Below are positions 12,626 to 22,900 of a stretch of DNA of 64,000 nt, piece by piece (the first letter of the stretch is position 1; each line of letters opens with the position of its first letter). Location of the stretch: positions 84,236,079 to 84,300,078 of the forward strand of contig NC_133653.1 of NCBI RefSeq assembly GCF_009905375.1, given 5' to 3'. The stretch is from Apium graveolens. Its lineage: Eukaryota > Streptophyta > Magnoliopsida > Apiales > Apiaceae. A program made the position numbers and the translations under genes. The notes below the pieces were generated by a model. That model saw only the letters and a list, made by a program, of their open reading frames with translations. It ran no database searches and was not told where the DNA came from.

Positions 12626-12760
12626 CTGATGATCTATAGATATAGTACGGAATTTTTCATTTCGTGCCATATGCATTGTATAATATATTTTTATAATATT
12701 CTTTGGGATTTAAACCAACGAATAGAGTATTAATTTTAAGTTATTACACTAATTGCACAG

Positions 12761-13007
12761 TTTCTCTTCTGATGTATCTGAATCCATGGATGCCAACTTA
12801 CATGTATGATGGTGATCTGGTTGATGTATTAAAAAAGAAACATGCTTCTGGAACATATAAAAGCTTGGTAAACCATTATGTTGTTGTGTTTACCAATTTT
12901 ATATAGATATTGTGATGTTATTTTTATGCATAATGTTGTGTATCTATAGGTATTTTACCTTGAAGCTTGTGAGTATGGAAGTATCTTTGATGGTCTGCTT
13001 CCTGAAG
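12761..13007 (+). pseudogene. Fragment of a legumain / vacuolar processing enzyme gene, two exons
   Basis: Exon 1 (12761-12867) follows an acceptor GCACAG and encodes a segment ending DLVDVLKKKHASGTYKSL; a GT donor follows. Exon 2 (12950-13007) follows TATAG and encodes [19 protein letters not shown] before another GT donor. Both match the region around the catalytic Cys of plant legumains (C13 cysteine proteases, family motif EACESGS), from my knowledge of the family. The Ser after the catalytic Cys-Glu is Tyr here. The next exon of the family, with the TTASNAEESSWG block, is absent. The intron (12868-12949) is kept, so this is a DNA-level fragment, not a processed copy. It cannot make an enzyme. 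Confidence 0.8.
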
Positions 13008-14203
13008 GTATTGATTTATTCTTTTTTACCAAAGAAGAAAAATAATTTGTCAAAATGTATAAAACATACAGAACGCACATAAATGGCCTGAGATGTATTT
13101 GTGTCATTTCCTCTTGCGCTGCATTTAAACTAGATCTAAAGTGCATTATTAGATATTATTGAGAACAACCTAATCAAATTGATTCCTAAATGGTGTTATG
13201 ATAGTTAAGACACTAAGTTATTTTTTTTTCTTTTTTCTTTTTCCTGTTGTTTTAGTTTACTATTTATTTTGATTTTTAGCTCTCTTTTTTCTATTTTGGA
13301 CATCTTGTGTGACATTTATTACATAAATATTACAATGGCTAATTTACAGCAAAAGTCCTCCCTCAGCATTCTTGCACAGCAACTGATCTAAAGGATGACA
13401 CATCTCATCTACACGGCTTCTACTCCTAAAGTTCTTTTGGTTCAATTTTTGAGCCCAGAAAGCTGCAATGTTATATCATATAACAACATTCCTCATCTCA
13501 TTTCTATTGCTGATTTTACTGATCTTTCTTTTCTCAGCAACCACCAGATGTTGAAGACATCTAAGATGGGCAATAATCTATCCAAATGAAGGTCAAAATT
13601 GCGCATCACTGTAAAAGAAATAAGTTTATCATAACAATATACAAAGATTGATGTTTAAAATAATTTATATGGAAACTTTATTTCCAGGATATATCAGTAA
13701 TTGAAACAGAACATCATTATCTAACACTGGAAGACCATAACATGAAGCAAGTTAAAAACTTACGGATTCCAACACTCAAGTATTAGCTCTATCACCAAGG
13801 GATCAACCCATTCTGGTACGTCAAGATGTCTTTGGTCTTCTGTTTTGTTTTAGAAAGAGAGCTGTAGTTTGTTGGCAGGTGGTCTTGCGGAGGTCTGGAG
13901 TTTTTGGCTTTCTTGATTTTTGTATTTGGTCATGTTGTGCAGTTGTGACAATTTTTGGCTTCCTATTCCGGGGAAGTTTTTAATTTATCCACCACAATTG
14001 TTGGCGTTAGAATTATGTCCTTGCCTGATATTATGAAAGTCTTCGGTCTTGCACTTGGTTAAACTTAAGTTAGTATGTCTATTTGTTACATGTTTTAAGT
14101 TAGTATATCTATTTGTTAGGACACAATATTTTGTTCATTTTAAGTTAGTATGTATATTTGTTAGGACATAATATTTTGTTTATTTTGGCCATTATTTTGT
14201 TAG
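13008..14203 (+). other. Non-coding stretch between the legumain and enolase fragments
   Basis: AT-rich and intron-like, with no long reading frame. It holds one exon-like piece at 13688-13786 (listed separately). A short sequence near 14085-14185 is repeated three times (TTTTAAGTTAGTAT / ATTTGTTAGGACA). I see no terminal repeats and no transposase. Confidence 0.5.
13688..13786 (+). other. Exon-like open segment, gene not recognised
   Basis: After a good acceptor (TTTCCAG) 32 codons stay open, encoding a peptide that contains IETEHHYLTLEDHNMKQVK and ends at a TAG. The composition looks like a real exon, and it lies in the same orientation as the two flanking gene fragments. I cannot assign it to a family. 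Confidence 0.3.
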
Positions 14204-14408
14204 GATGCCACTAATGTTGGTGACGAGGGTGGCTTTGCTCCTAACATTCAGGTTAAGAATAAATAAACTTTGACTGATAGTTAATACTTATTTCTGTACA
14301 AGTAATGATTTTAATAATCTAAACACTCCATATTGCTTTTTAAACTTTCAGAAAAACAAGGAGGGTCTTGAGTTACTTAAGACGGCCATTGAGAAAGCTG
14401 GTTACACT
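14204..14408 (+). pseudogene. Fragment of an enolase gene, two exons
   Basis: Exon 1 (14204-14251) lies between TTAG and GTTAAG and encodes DATNVGDEGGFAPNIQ, a highly conserved enolase block. Exon 2 (about 14352-14408), after TTTCAG, encodes NKEGLELLKTAIEKAGYT, which directly follows that block in plant enolases. The reading then runs into a stop (TGA near 14418) instead of the expected GKVVIGMDVAASEF. The intron is retained, so the fragment came from genomic DNA. Enolase converts 2-phosphoglycerate to phosphoenolpyruvate; this piece is far too short to act. Confidence 0.85.
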
Positions 14409-14776
14409 ATAGTAAAATGACAGCTGAATTGGAGTTCAAGTATAGATTGCAAAGAAAGCTCTGTAAACAATTCTGACACAAATTTGGATTCTACTCTCAC
14501 CAGTGGGGAACATTGGGTGCATCCTTTTGTGTTTGTGTAATTAAGGTCGTAATGTAGATGTTTATATTTTTTTGAATGTTTGGATGTAAACTAGTGGTAA
14601 TGTATCATATGTTTGGATGTTCAAAAACTAGTGGCTATTAGATGTTTGGTAATCAAAATAGAATTGGCTTTTGCTTTTGATTGTGATATTGTTTTGGTTT
14701 ATTTTGGTTTCTAGTGTTGCAAGCATATGGTTCATATACCAATCAAAACCTAACAACAGATTCAAAATATATAAAT
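14409..14776 (+). other. Non-coding stretch between the enolase fragment and the CACTA-like repeats
   Basis: No open frame of note. It includes a short direct repeat (ATGTTTGGATGTAAACTAGTGG / ATGTTTGGATG-TTCAAAAACTAGTGG, about 14575-14635) resembling untranslated or transposon filler sequence. Confidence 0.35.
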
Positions 14777-14996
14777 AACTGACGTCCCATAGGGGTTTGA
14801 CATCAGCTCAATTGAAGAAAACTGATGTTAAATTACATCTTTAAGAATAGTTCAAAATTGATCAAAAATACATGCCTACAAAACCTATGTCTAATATTAT
14901 TGTTTAAATTAGTCCAGAAAATAACCGATGTCAAAAGTACTTATTTACAACATCCTGATTTGCATAAATGGTGTCTTTATCTAAAAAACCGATGTC
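14777..14996 (+). repeat. Cluster of CACTA-type (En/Spm) subterminal repeats
   Basis: A roughly 10 bp unit of AACCGATGTC type occurs about six times in both orientations: 14777 (AACTGACGTC), 14799 (inverted), 14820, 14882 (degenerate), 14933 and 14987. Short inverted clusters of AACCGATGTC/GACATCGGTT are a familiar feature near the ends of plant CACTA elements. I do not find the CACTA...TAGTG termini or a transposase, so the element is truncated or the assignment is wrong. If right, it offers a vehicle for the captured legumain and enolase pieces. Confidence 0.45.
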
Positions 14997-15700
14997 TAAG
15001 AGAGTAATTAACATCACTCACAGAAAGAACCTCCTTATAACTAACCCTAGCCTCGTCACTCAAACACAACTACAAACACAATCCACCTCAGGAGTCTCCC
15101 AAAAGGCATATGTTGTAAAAAAAAAGAAGTTAGTGAAGTCTGATACTCCTCAAGAATCAAGACTTAGGGATTCTTAGAAACCACCATCCTCAAAAACTGA
15201 TGTAGTACATGGTGGATCTACAGCAAAAGCTTCTCATTCTTCTAAACATTCAGAATTTGTTAAGAAAAAGATTGTGCTAGTTGAGTCAGAATTTAATGAT
15301 GAGGACACTGCTCTCTTGTCATTAAAGTTTCATAAAATAAATACTGATTATGCTCAAACTTCAGTTGTTTTACCAACTGCACAGGGTACAACACATACTA
15401 TTAATGTAAATGTTGATACTTCAAGCCCTAGACCAAGGAAAACGAAGTTGGTCAAAACTTATCTTGCTAAGCAAGCAATAAAGATGAAAGAGGAAATAGC
15501 CAAGGAAGGACGGGATTCAGTCACTTCACCTAAGCCAATTAGTCATAAGGATGACACAAACATTGATGCTCATGTCACTATCTCTGATTCCTTTGTCAAT
15601 CTCAAGAGAAAAGTAAGGGAGGTTACTCATGAGTAGGTGGAAAGGATAACAAAAAGACTGAATAAACAAGGTCACGTCTATGTATCAAGCACACAAGAAC

Positions 15701-15722
15701 CTGCAACTCAAAAGGGATGCAG
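15701..15722 (+). repeat. Hairpin repeat 1 (imperfect)
   Basis: After the shared prefix ACAAGAAC, the arms CTGCA and TGCAG (15701-15705, 15718-15722) surround a TCAAAAG-containing loop. The right arm is shifted by one base relative to the other three repeats. Confidence 0.5.
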
Positions 15723-15752
15723 AAGCTACCGCTGATCCAGTCCCACAAGAAC

Positions 15753-15773
15753 CTACACCTCAAAGTGGTGTAG
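15753..15773 (+). repeat. Hairpin repeat 2, perfect 7 bp stem
   Basis: ACAAGAAC precedes stem CTACACC, loop TCAAAGT and stem GGTGTAG. The arms are fully complementary. Confidence 0.8.
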
Positions 15774-15981
15774 CGGACATGGTATATGCTGATCTTGTTG
15801 CCACCAAATCTATCCAAGAATGGCTTGATGCAGCCACATCTAAAATTACAGATGAGGTCTCCAAGGTCAAAGCATTATGCAAATCCATTGAGTCTCATTC
15901 TAAGAAGAACAATGATGGTGTGCATCCTGGACAAGCACACGAGGTTGATTTTGATGATGAGGAGAGGGGGTACACAAGAAC

Positions 15982-16002
15982 CTAGATCTCACAGTGATCT
16001 AG
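15982..16002 (+). repeat. Hairpin repeat 3, perfect 7 bp stem
   Basis: ACAAGAAC precedes stem CTAGATC, loop TCACAGT and stem GATCTAG. The stem differs from repeats 2 and 4 at paired positions on both arms. Confidence 0.8.
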
Positions 16003-16032
16003 CAGCTCCACTATCTCCAGTCACACAAGAAC

Positions 16033-16053
16033 CACTACCTCAAAGTGGTAGTG
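16033..16053 (+). repeat. Hairpin repeat 4, perfect 7 bp stem
   Basis: ACAAGAAC precedes stem CACTACC, loop TCAAAGT and stem GGTAGTG. Same register as repeats 2 and 3. Confidence 0.8.
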
Positions 16054-17290
16054 CAGGCTTAACTCCAGATACAACTATCTTAGCTCTAGATAAAGAACGA
16101 AGAGTGCATCCTACTCCAAAATCAGGTGAATTTTTTTCAGTTTTTCCATTGGATGCACTACATCTAGAAGACGTCGATCTTTCAATCACACAAGGTATAA
16201 ATACCGACTCTACTTTATCAGCATTTAAATTAAATACTAATAGTATTTTGTTAGCATTTACTGTTCATTTAAATTCTGATTGTATGATCATGTCTAGTCC
16301 TTTAAAAGAGGGTACTCCTATTCACGTGACCATAGACATATCTTCTCAGCCCCCTCTTATTTCTGTAGGAAAACATTTTTTGAACCTTTCATGTGAGATT
16401 GAGGGAAAAGATTTAGAGAAAAATAGAAATAAAGAGAGACATGATCCTTACCAGGCAAAAGGAGAGGTAGATGAGAGTCAGGATTTAGTATATCCTTGTG
16501 AGGAAACTCTGACTCTTAAAAGTCATGATATGAGTGCAGTGAGAAGTAATGAGACTACTTTAAAAGAATATAGAGATCTAATTGGTTCATTTCTTTCTCT
16601 TGCAGGTGCTCAGAGTCCAAAAGAAACAAATGTTGATCCACGGTGTAATATCCGGGACATAGCGTGTAAGTATTTTTATTGATAAATAAATATTATGTGA
16701 CTATTATGTGATTTTTGGTGAATTATATGATGATTGGTGTGGATATGTGAATGCTTATATGTGGTAAAGTATAAGTATGTTAATTTTATTATGTCCAGAA
16801 TAAAATATAGAGAATTAAGGTATTTTTCTGGTAATTTATGGAGTGTTATATAATTTTATATTGATTTATGAATTTATTAATTATTTTCTAAATAATTACA
16901 AAAGTATTTTATAAAGTCGGGAATCATCCAACTTTAACCGTTTTTGTGCTTTACAACCCGAAACTCTTCGGAAAACTCTTTCTTAACCTAATCTGATAAT
17001 TTCGGACATTTTCTGTGTTTTGACTTTTTCAATTCGGATTACGGTTTGACCCGTGCGCGGCCCGGCACAAAATTTTAGATACGATAATCATTTCGATAAA
17101 GCAACAAAACCCGTATTCTCGAAATACAGGATAATATTACGTTATTTTCATATAAAGTGTTTTATAAGAAGCCCGATTTGGATAATTATCCAATACGGGT
17201 ATCAAATCGGATCATTTTTGCAGTTACTTAACGGCTAAGTAACTAATTTATCGATCCAATACGATCCAACACGAACCAATATTCCATAAA

Positions 17291-17299
17291 TATAAATAG
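17291..17299 (+). promoter_or_regulatory. Putative TATA box of LTR-Z
   Basis: TATAAATAG lies 647 bp from the LTR start, comparable with 591 bp in Gypsy-1. Confidence 0.5.
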
Positions 17300-18590
17300 C
17301 CCTTTTCTTATTTCATTTTATTCGTATAATCAGAATCAGTCAGTAAAAATATAGAATTTACATAGAAAACCCTAATTAATCGATACGTTCTTGAAAATCA
17401 AACGCACAAAGGAAGGTGTTATCGAACTCCGATTCGAGCGTGCCATATATCAAATCGAAGCTCTCGAAAAGATCTTTCTGAATCAACCATCAATTTCGGT
17501 GCATAAATCAAGGTTAATTTCTTATAAATGCAACAGACGATTCCTGGATAATCTGTAATTGAACTCGCCGGATTTTGGTCGAGTTTCGACGGATTTCTTA
17601 TTATTTTCGCCGGAGTACGAGTTATGCGTATAGTTTATGAATTTGATTGATGATTCTGTACTCCTGGACTGAATTGGGATGCAAAGAACACAAGAACCTC
17701 ATTGTTTGGCTTTGATTTGGGGCCAACCGGATGTTCGCCGGAACTCCCGACGCCACCGGAATCTGGAATTGTTCTGGTGGGTCTGGGTTATTTTTGGCAA
17801 CCCGGTTTGACCCGTTCCCGACCCGTTTTGTTTAAAACAAAACCCGGTTTTGATCCTCTCAAGCCCATTTGCAAAATCTGAAATTTGTTTCTGCATTCTT
17901 TTATTTAAAAATTTATTTTAAAATTCTGTTTTATTTCTAAAAATTCATTTTTAATTTCTAAAAATCTAAATTTAATTCTAAAAATTTATTTATAATTCTA
18001 AAATAAATCTTAATTAATTAATTAATTTTAGTTGATAGTTAATTATTTAATTAGTAAATTAATTTAAATATTAATTGATTAATTAATTTAATTAGTTATT
18101 AATTAATTTTAATTGATTTTTAATTTGGATTTAATTATTTATTTTAATTTAAAAATTCTGAAAAATAATTTTGAGCTTTAAAATATTATTTAAAATCATT
18201 TTCAAGGCTCGATAATTATTATTAAATATTTTTAATGTCAGATTCGGGTGTTCGAATCCTGTTATTTAATTATAAAATGATTCGGAGACCCGTTTTAATT
18301 CCGAAAAATGTTCAAAAATTCATATAAATACCTAGAAGATCATTTTAACCTTGAATCTTCTTTGAAAAATTATTTTGATTGAATATCTTGGGTGCTATCT
18401 GTTACTGCTATCTGATTGATGTGTTATATGCCTATGTGGTTATTGTTTGACTGTTTTGGTCATAACTTTCAATCGGCAAATCAGATTAGGGTAAAACGAA
18501 GGGTAGATAGAAGCTTTTAACGTCTATGTGACGATTAGAATAATATGAGATTAAATATTGAAAGATACTTGTAACGCCTAGCAGAGTAAG

Positions 18591-18700
18591 CGAGGCATAG
18601 AAAAAGAAAGCCAGTGATCCGTAAATAGAACTGAAGCGTAGAAGGAGAAGGCAAGTGATTGATTAATAGAAGCAAGGCATAGAAAAAGAAGGAAAGTGTT
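18591..18700 (+). repeat. Three degenerate ~41 bp tandem units in LTR-Z
   Basis: Units beginning CGAGGCATAGAAAAAGAA (18591), GAAGCGTAGAAGGAGAAG (18632) and CAAGGCATAGAAAAAGAA (18672) each continue to an AGTGAT/AGTGTT end. Spacing is about 40 bp. Function unknown. Confidence 0.55.
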
Positions 18701-19115
18701 TGAAAAGTAAAATTGTTAGATGAGTACAAGTAAAGTTGGAATTTTTTATTCCCAAGAAATGCAACAAGAATTACAGAAGGGGGGTTGAATGTAATTCTGG
18801 CTCCTTTTTGAATTTTAAGACTGTTCTTACTTAATATATATATAACAGTGTTTGATTTTGCAAGAAGTGCGGAATGAAACTTGAATTGAAATCAAAACAC
18901 AATGTAATAAAATACAAAACTTTAAAACTTTATGGTGGATTTGAACTTATCCACCAGAGATATATATTAGTACGAGAACTTTGTGATGCTTGAATAGCAC
19001 ACAGCTGCTTACAAGAGAACTTACAAACTTACAGAGAAATTCTTAACAGATACAGCTTTATCTATCTCTCTGAAAATAATGCTCACTCAGTTGTTGTTCT
19101 ACTTGCTGCTCTTGG

Positions 19116-19123
19116 TTTATATA
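19116..19123 (-). promoter_or_regulatory. Putative TATA box of Copia-A LTR
   Basis: TATATAAA on the minus strand sits at the same place as in the two Copia-C LTRs, followed by an ACCAAG/CCAAG-rich stretch. Confidence 0.5.
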
Positions 19124-19350
19124 TCACCAAGTTACATGATAGTAAGACAAGACAATAAAATAAAATTATATCTAGTCTAACTTCATACTGCTACATTACT
19201 CTATCCAGCATCTTTGAATATCTTCATATTAGAATGGAAATGGTAATGCTTCTTTGTTCTAAAAGTCCTGCAATTAGGCTGCCATATTCCATTTGCAAAC
19301 ACCCGACGCATGTGACTGTGTTGTCACTATCAACTGCTATTTTTAAATAT

Positions 19351-19710
19351 TATCATCCGTCAGGATTATGTTGATCATCTATCTGGAGCCTTGTTGATTA
19401 TTCGTCAGGTTACTTTGTAGATCATCCATCGGGAGTCTTTCTGTCACTTGACTCCATTTCACTTATACAAAATTACAAGACATCTTATATTTACAATTAG
19501 CCAACCTATTCTGTATATCAATCTAGCAGTCAACATGACTTAAGGAATCCTACAACATCTACTCAACTAAAACATTATTGTTTGTAGAAATGTGCTACAA
19601 TACGTATTGTTACATAAGCTACACTCTCGATGGATGTTAAATTGTCATCCGTTGGGACTATAAACTTCATCCATCGGGACTATATTAGATCATCCATCGA
19701 GAGCTATAAA
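19351..19710. repeat. Cluster of ATCCGTCGGGA-type motifs in Copia-A LTR
   Basis: At least seven variants (such as CATCCGTCAGGA, CATCCATCGGGAGT and CATCCGTTGGGAC) lie at about 19353-19440 and 19628-19705. The same motif recurs in Copia-A internal spacers and throughout Copia-C. Confidence 0.75.
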
Positions 19711-19778
19711 ATCACGAAGTTAAATCTACTAAGGTGTTTTGTTTAACTTATCATCAAGTTCACAACATATTCCTAACA

Positions 19779-19793
19779 ATCTCCCCAATTTAT
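19779..19793 (-). other. Copia-A polypurine tract
   Basis: The minus strand reads AAATTGGGGAGAT directly before the LTR start TGTTAGG. Confidence 0.75.
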
Positions 19794-19982
19794 GTCTACT
19801 GGAATTGTAGCCATAAATTAAGAGAAACTTGATGATAACAAAACACCCTAAATGTACAGATTGAAATATAGTAGATAAAACTAATAAGTTCTACTCTTTA
19901 TTTGAAAATTAAATAAAGTAAAGTGTGCAAAGAGTTCTCACAATCATTTTCAAGGTGCTCCTCTAGTCTGAGCAGATCATTT

Positions 19983-22900
19983 CTATTTCCTTGATGGTCT
20001 TGATTTCTTCCCAAGCTTCCTGTTGTTTTCTTCTATTTGACTTTGGAGTTGTCTGTGAAATTCAAGTTCTTCAGTATTTGATAAATCCAGTTTTTCTTGC
20101 ATTTCCAAAAGAGTCTCATTGCTTGAGATGCTCAATTGGTCATCCAATTTGAAGAATCTTCTAACATTCTTTTCATCCTTGAATTCCATCAGCCAGTAAG
20201 GCCTCAAGTGCACTCTATTTCCTGTGAAGGGAATTCATAGAGTCCTTGGGAGTGCATTTGAGGCTTTTTTACTCTTGAGTTCTTCTATCTTCTTTAGAAC
20301 CATTTTCTTGGCTGTCACATTGAATCCAAAATTCTTTTTGAAGGATGAGAAGATCTTTATCGGAATAGAATAGCTTTCTTGAAGAATTCTGTGAAGGGGC
20401 CATGTAAACTCTTTCCCACATTTGTACTTGAACACCAATCTTTCAGGGAGATTCCTGTGAGCATCAATTTCTCTCACTTCTTCTAGCTCATCCATGTAGA
20501 GATTGATATCTGATAATTCCTTAATATCACAGATTTATAGAAGATCACCCTTGTTGACAATTGGTTTAGCATTGGTTAAGGTCTTGGTTTTGAGTTTCAC
20601 AGGCTTGACCTTCTTGATTGCTCTTATCTTTGTCTTATTTAGCTTGTTGAATATTGGAAGGTTAAGTTTAGGAATAGGCAAACTTTCCCAGTGTATTGGC
20701 TCATCCTTGGGAACTATAGGCTCACCATGAAAATTCTTTGTGGGATCCACCTTAAATTCCTCGTGTACCACTGAGGGCTTGAATGTCAGAGTTAAAGTTG
20801 TAGACTATTTGGGAATGTAATGTTCCATTTCTTCATCACTGAAGTCTAGTTTTCTTTTGGAATGGAGCTTGTATCTGAACTTCCTTTTTTTTAGGTTCCT
20901 TGTGCATTTTTTGATCCTGATCTTCAGCTACTACAGGTGGTTTCTTAGAAATCTCAGTTGCAGTTTTCACAGCTTGAAGCTTGGCTACTATAGCAGCTTG
21001 CTCTTTCTTGTGTTTGAGCTTTTTGGCCTCTAAAGCAGCTTGCTTCTTTTCTTGCTTGATTCTTTGTTTTTCTTCCTTTTTAGCTTCTGTAAACTGAAGG
21101 TTGCCAGCCACCACACAGATTTCTTTCCCATTCCTGTAGATTTTGGAAATTCTTTTCTTTTGTACAGAGTTAGTTGGATCTTTGAAGAATGCAATGGACC
21201 TTGCCAACAGCTTCTTTTCATCTGGCCTTGGAGTCTCAAACATAAGATCCAGTGGGTTCCTGTCAGATGACTTTGGATAGTTTCTTTTGGGCTTCAAAAC
21301 CATATTGGCTTTTGGAGACTTTATGCATGAAGGTTGGCCCTTTTCCAAGTTACCTAGACTCAATTCATTCACATAAATTTGCTTGACTTAAGAGATGTGA
21401 TGAAAGATCTTGTCAGGTTTCTCAATAGAACCAAATTTCTTCTGAATTGCTTCATCAATCCTTTTCTATTTATCATCTAATTCCTTTTCAGCTGCTGCAA
21501 CATCAAGCTTTGTGAAATTTGACTTTGAATCCAACTTAGCAGCTGCTATTTGGATCAGATTAATGCTATCCAATACTGGTGGCTTAGGAAATGTAATTTC
21601 TGGAACAATTACTTGATTGACTTGGATACTAAGAACATTCTCCCCCTCACTGATTGGCTCCTCTTGACTAACTGGGACAAGTGAATCTTTCTCCCCCTTT
21701 TTGTTAGCATCAAGTTGAGTTGAGGTAGAAGTCTGTGCAGCCACTAGCTTTTGAAGTAACTGAGTTTGTTGAACTTGATGTAAATGAATTGCAATAATGG
21801 AAGATTCTAGAGTCTTGAGTCTTGTATCCAAGGAGTCCATTTTGCTGGCAAGATTAGAGTTTTACTCAATTGTCTGTTGATGTCAAGCATGGTTGTGTTT
21901 GGAAATTTAGCATCCAATCTCTCATAAACATCTTTCTTGACTTGATCAATATCTGTCTTAATTGCAGTGACATCCAGATTATGTTGGAGAGATTGAATTT
22001 GGTGTAGTTGAAGAGAATTGAGATGTGCTTGAAGAAGATTCTTGGTGTTGACATTGGTTGTGGCTTGAAGAGCTGTCTGATTTTGTTGAATGATATGAAA
22101 GAGAGTAGTCTTGAAGTATTGCTCATCACATTCCTTAGAAAACACCCAAGATGGAATGTTTGATCTTGAGCTATCGCCTGCTTCTCCCCCTATGTCTATT
22201 AGCTCTTCTTCATTATCATCTTCATCTCCAAAGAAGTCTTCAGAACCACCAGTGCCATAATCAACATCATCACTAGCTGTGGGAGGCATAGCTGAGATGG
22301 CATCTTTGGCTCTTTGCATGGAGGCTGTTGTATGCACCAGATTTAGCATTCTTTCTGCAGCCACATTGTCATGTTCAGCTAGAACTTGATAAGCTGAAAT
22401 AGAGTGAGTAAATGCCTCAGCTTCATAAGAAACATAATCTAGGACAGCTTGATATTCTTGCTGAATTAGTTGTTTCTTTTCAACCTCATTGACATCCATT
22501 AACTCACTTACAATATGCTCTTCCCATTCTGTTGTACCTGCTTTTCTCTCAATTTCTCTTTGTTTTTGCATCAAGGGCTCCCCTTGGCTCACCACCCTCA
22601 CCTTCACCTACTAAGTTGGAACTCCTCTCACTCACTTTTGCCAGGCTGAAAGAAATAGCCTACATAGTTTCTCTCTTTTTCTCTCCTTTTTTCTGAGAGC
22701 AACTCAGCCTCTCACTCTGTTCACTCCCTTCCCTCAAACCTAGGAGTGATTGTACAGCTAATAACTCATATACACTTGTAATAATTATTGAGAATTCAGT
22801 TTCTGTAGTGAGTACCGACGGATGATGAACATTCATCGGGGTAGTAGTTAGGATAGCCGACGGATGACTGCTGTTAGGCACATCCATCGGGATACAATCA

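Larger units (their letters stand above)
15011..16643 (+). pseudogene. Decayed Lys/Ser/Thr-rich ORF, probably an extra ORF of an unidentified retroelement
   Basis: Protein-like sequence runs for about 1.6 kb through three frames. Frame 1 covers 15011-15720 with TAG stops at 15175 and 15634. Frame 2 covers about 15720-15970, including a helical EVSKVKALCKSIESHSKK segment. Frame 0 covers about 15970-16640. It carries four copies of a TQEPxPQSG-like peptide, each lying on a DNA hairpin (see separate entries). It has no gag, pol or transposase motif. The tone (KKK patches, SP repeats, hydrophilic) resembles the post-pol ORFs of the copia elements at 19983-24579 and 50466-55071, but I cannot align it to them. 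It is cut by LTR-Z at 16644. Confidence 0.45.
16644..18743 (+). repeat. LTR-Z: truncated LTR of a gypsy element related to Gypsy-1, sense orientation
   Basis: Begins TGTAATATCC at 16644, comparable with the TGTAACGACT start of the Gypsy-1 LTR. It shares the layout of that LTR: a TATAAATAG box about 650 bp in, a GC-richer block with CCGGAACTCC and AACCCGGTTTGACCCGTT (17720-17850), then a long AT-rich stretch. It stops without a TTACA end where Copia-A begins, so the remainder was displaced to beyond the right edge of the window. The left flank CACGG (16639-16643) is the predicted target duplication. Confidence 0.75.
18744..19778 (-). repeat. Copia-A 3' LTR
   Basis: The reverse complement starts TGTTAGGAATATG (at 19778) and parallels both Copia-C LTRs along its length, including the sequence near TATGGTGGATTTGAA and the GGGGGTTGAAT block. 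The far end near 18744 is degraded (TTTTATTCCC instead of TGTTATTCCC), so that boundary is good to a few bases. Confidence 0.85.

Noticed and set aside
12626..14800. Treating the legumain and enolase exons as real host genes at this locus
   Set aside because: Only two exons of each are present, with missing neighbours, a stop after the enolase piece and no space for the rest.
17690..17725. Another ACACAAGAACCT prefix like that of the hairpin repeats
   Set aside because: The following 21 bases do not form complementary arms and lack the TCAAAGT loop; it lies in LTR-Z.
16644..18743. LTR-Z as a solo LTR
   Set aside because: It has a clear start but no TTACA end or right-hand duplication; it stops at the Copia-A boundary, so truncation by insertion fits better.
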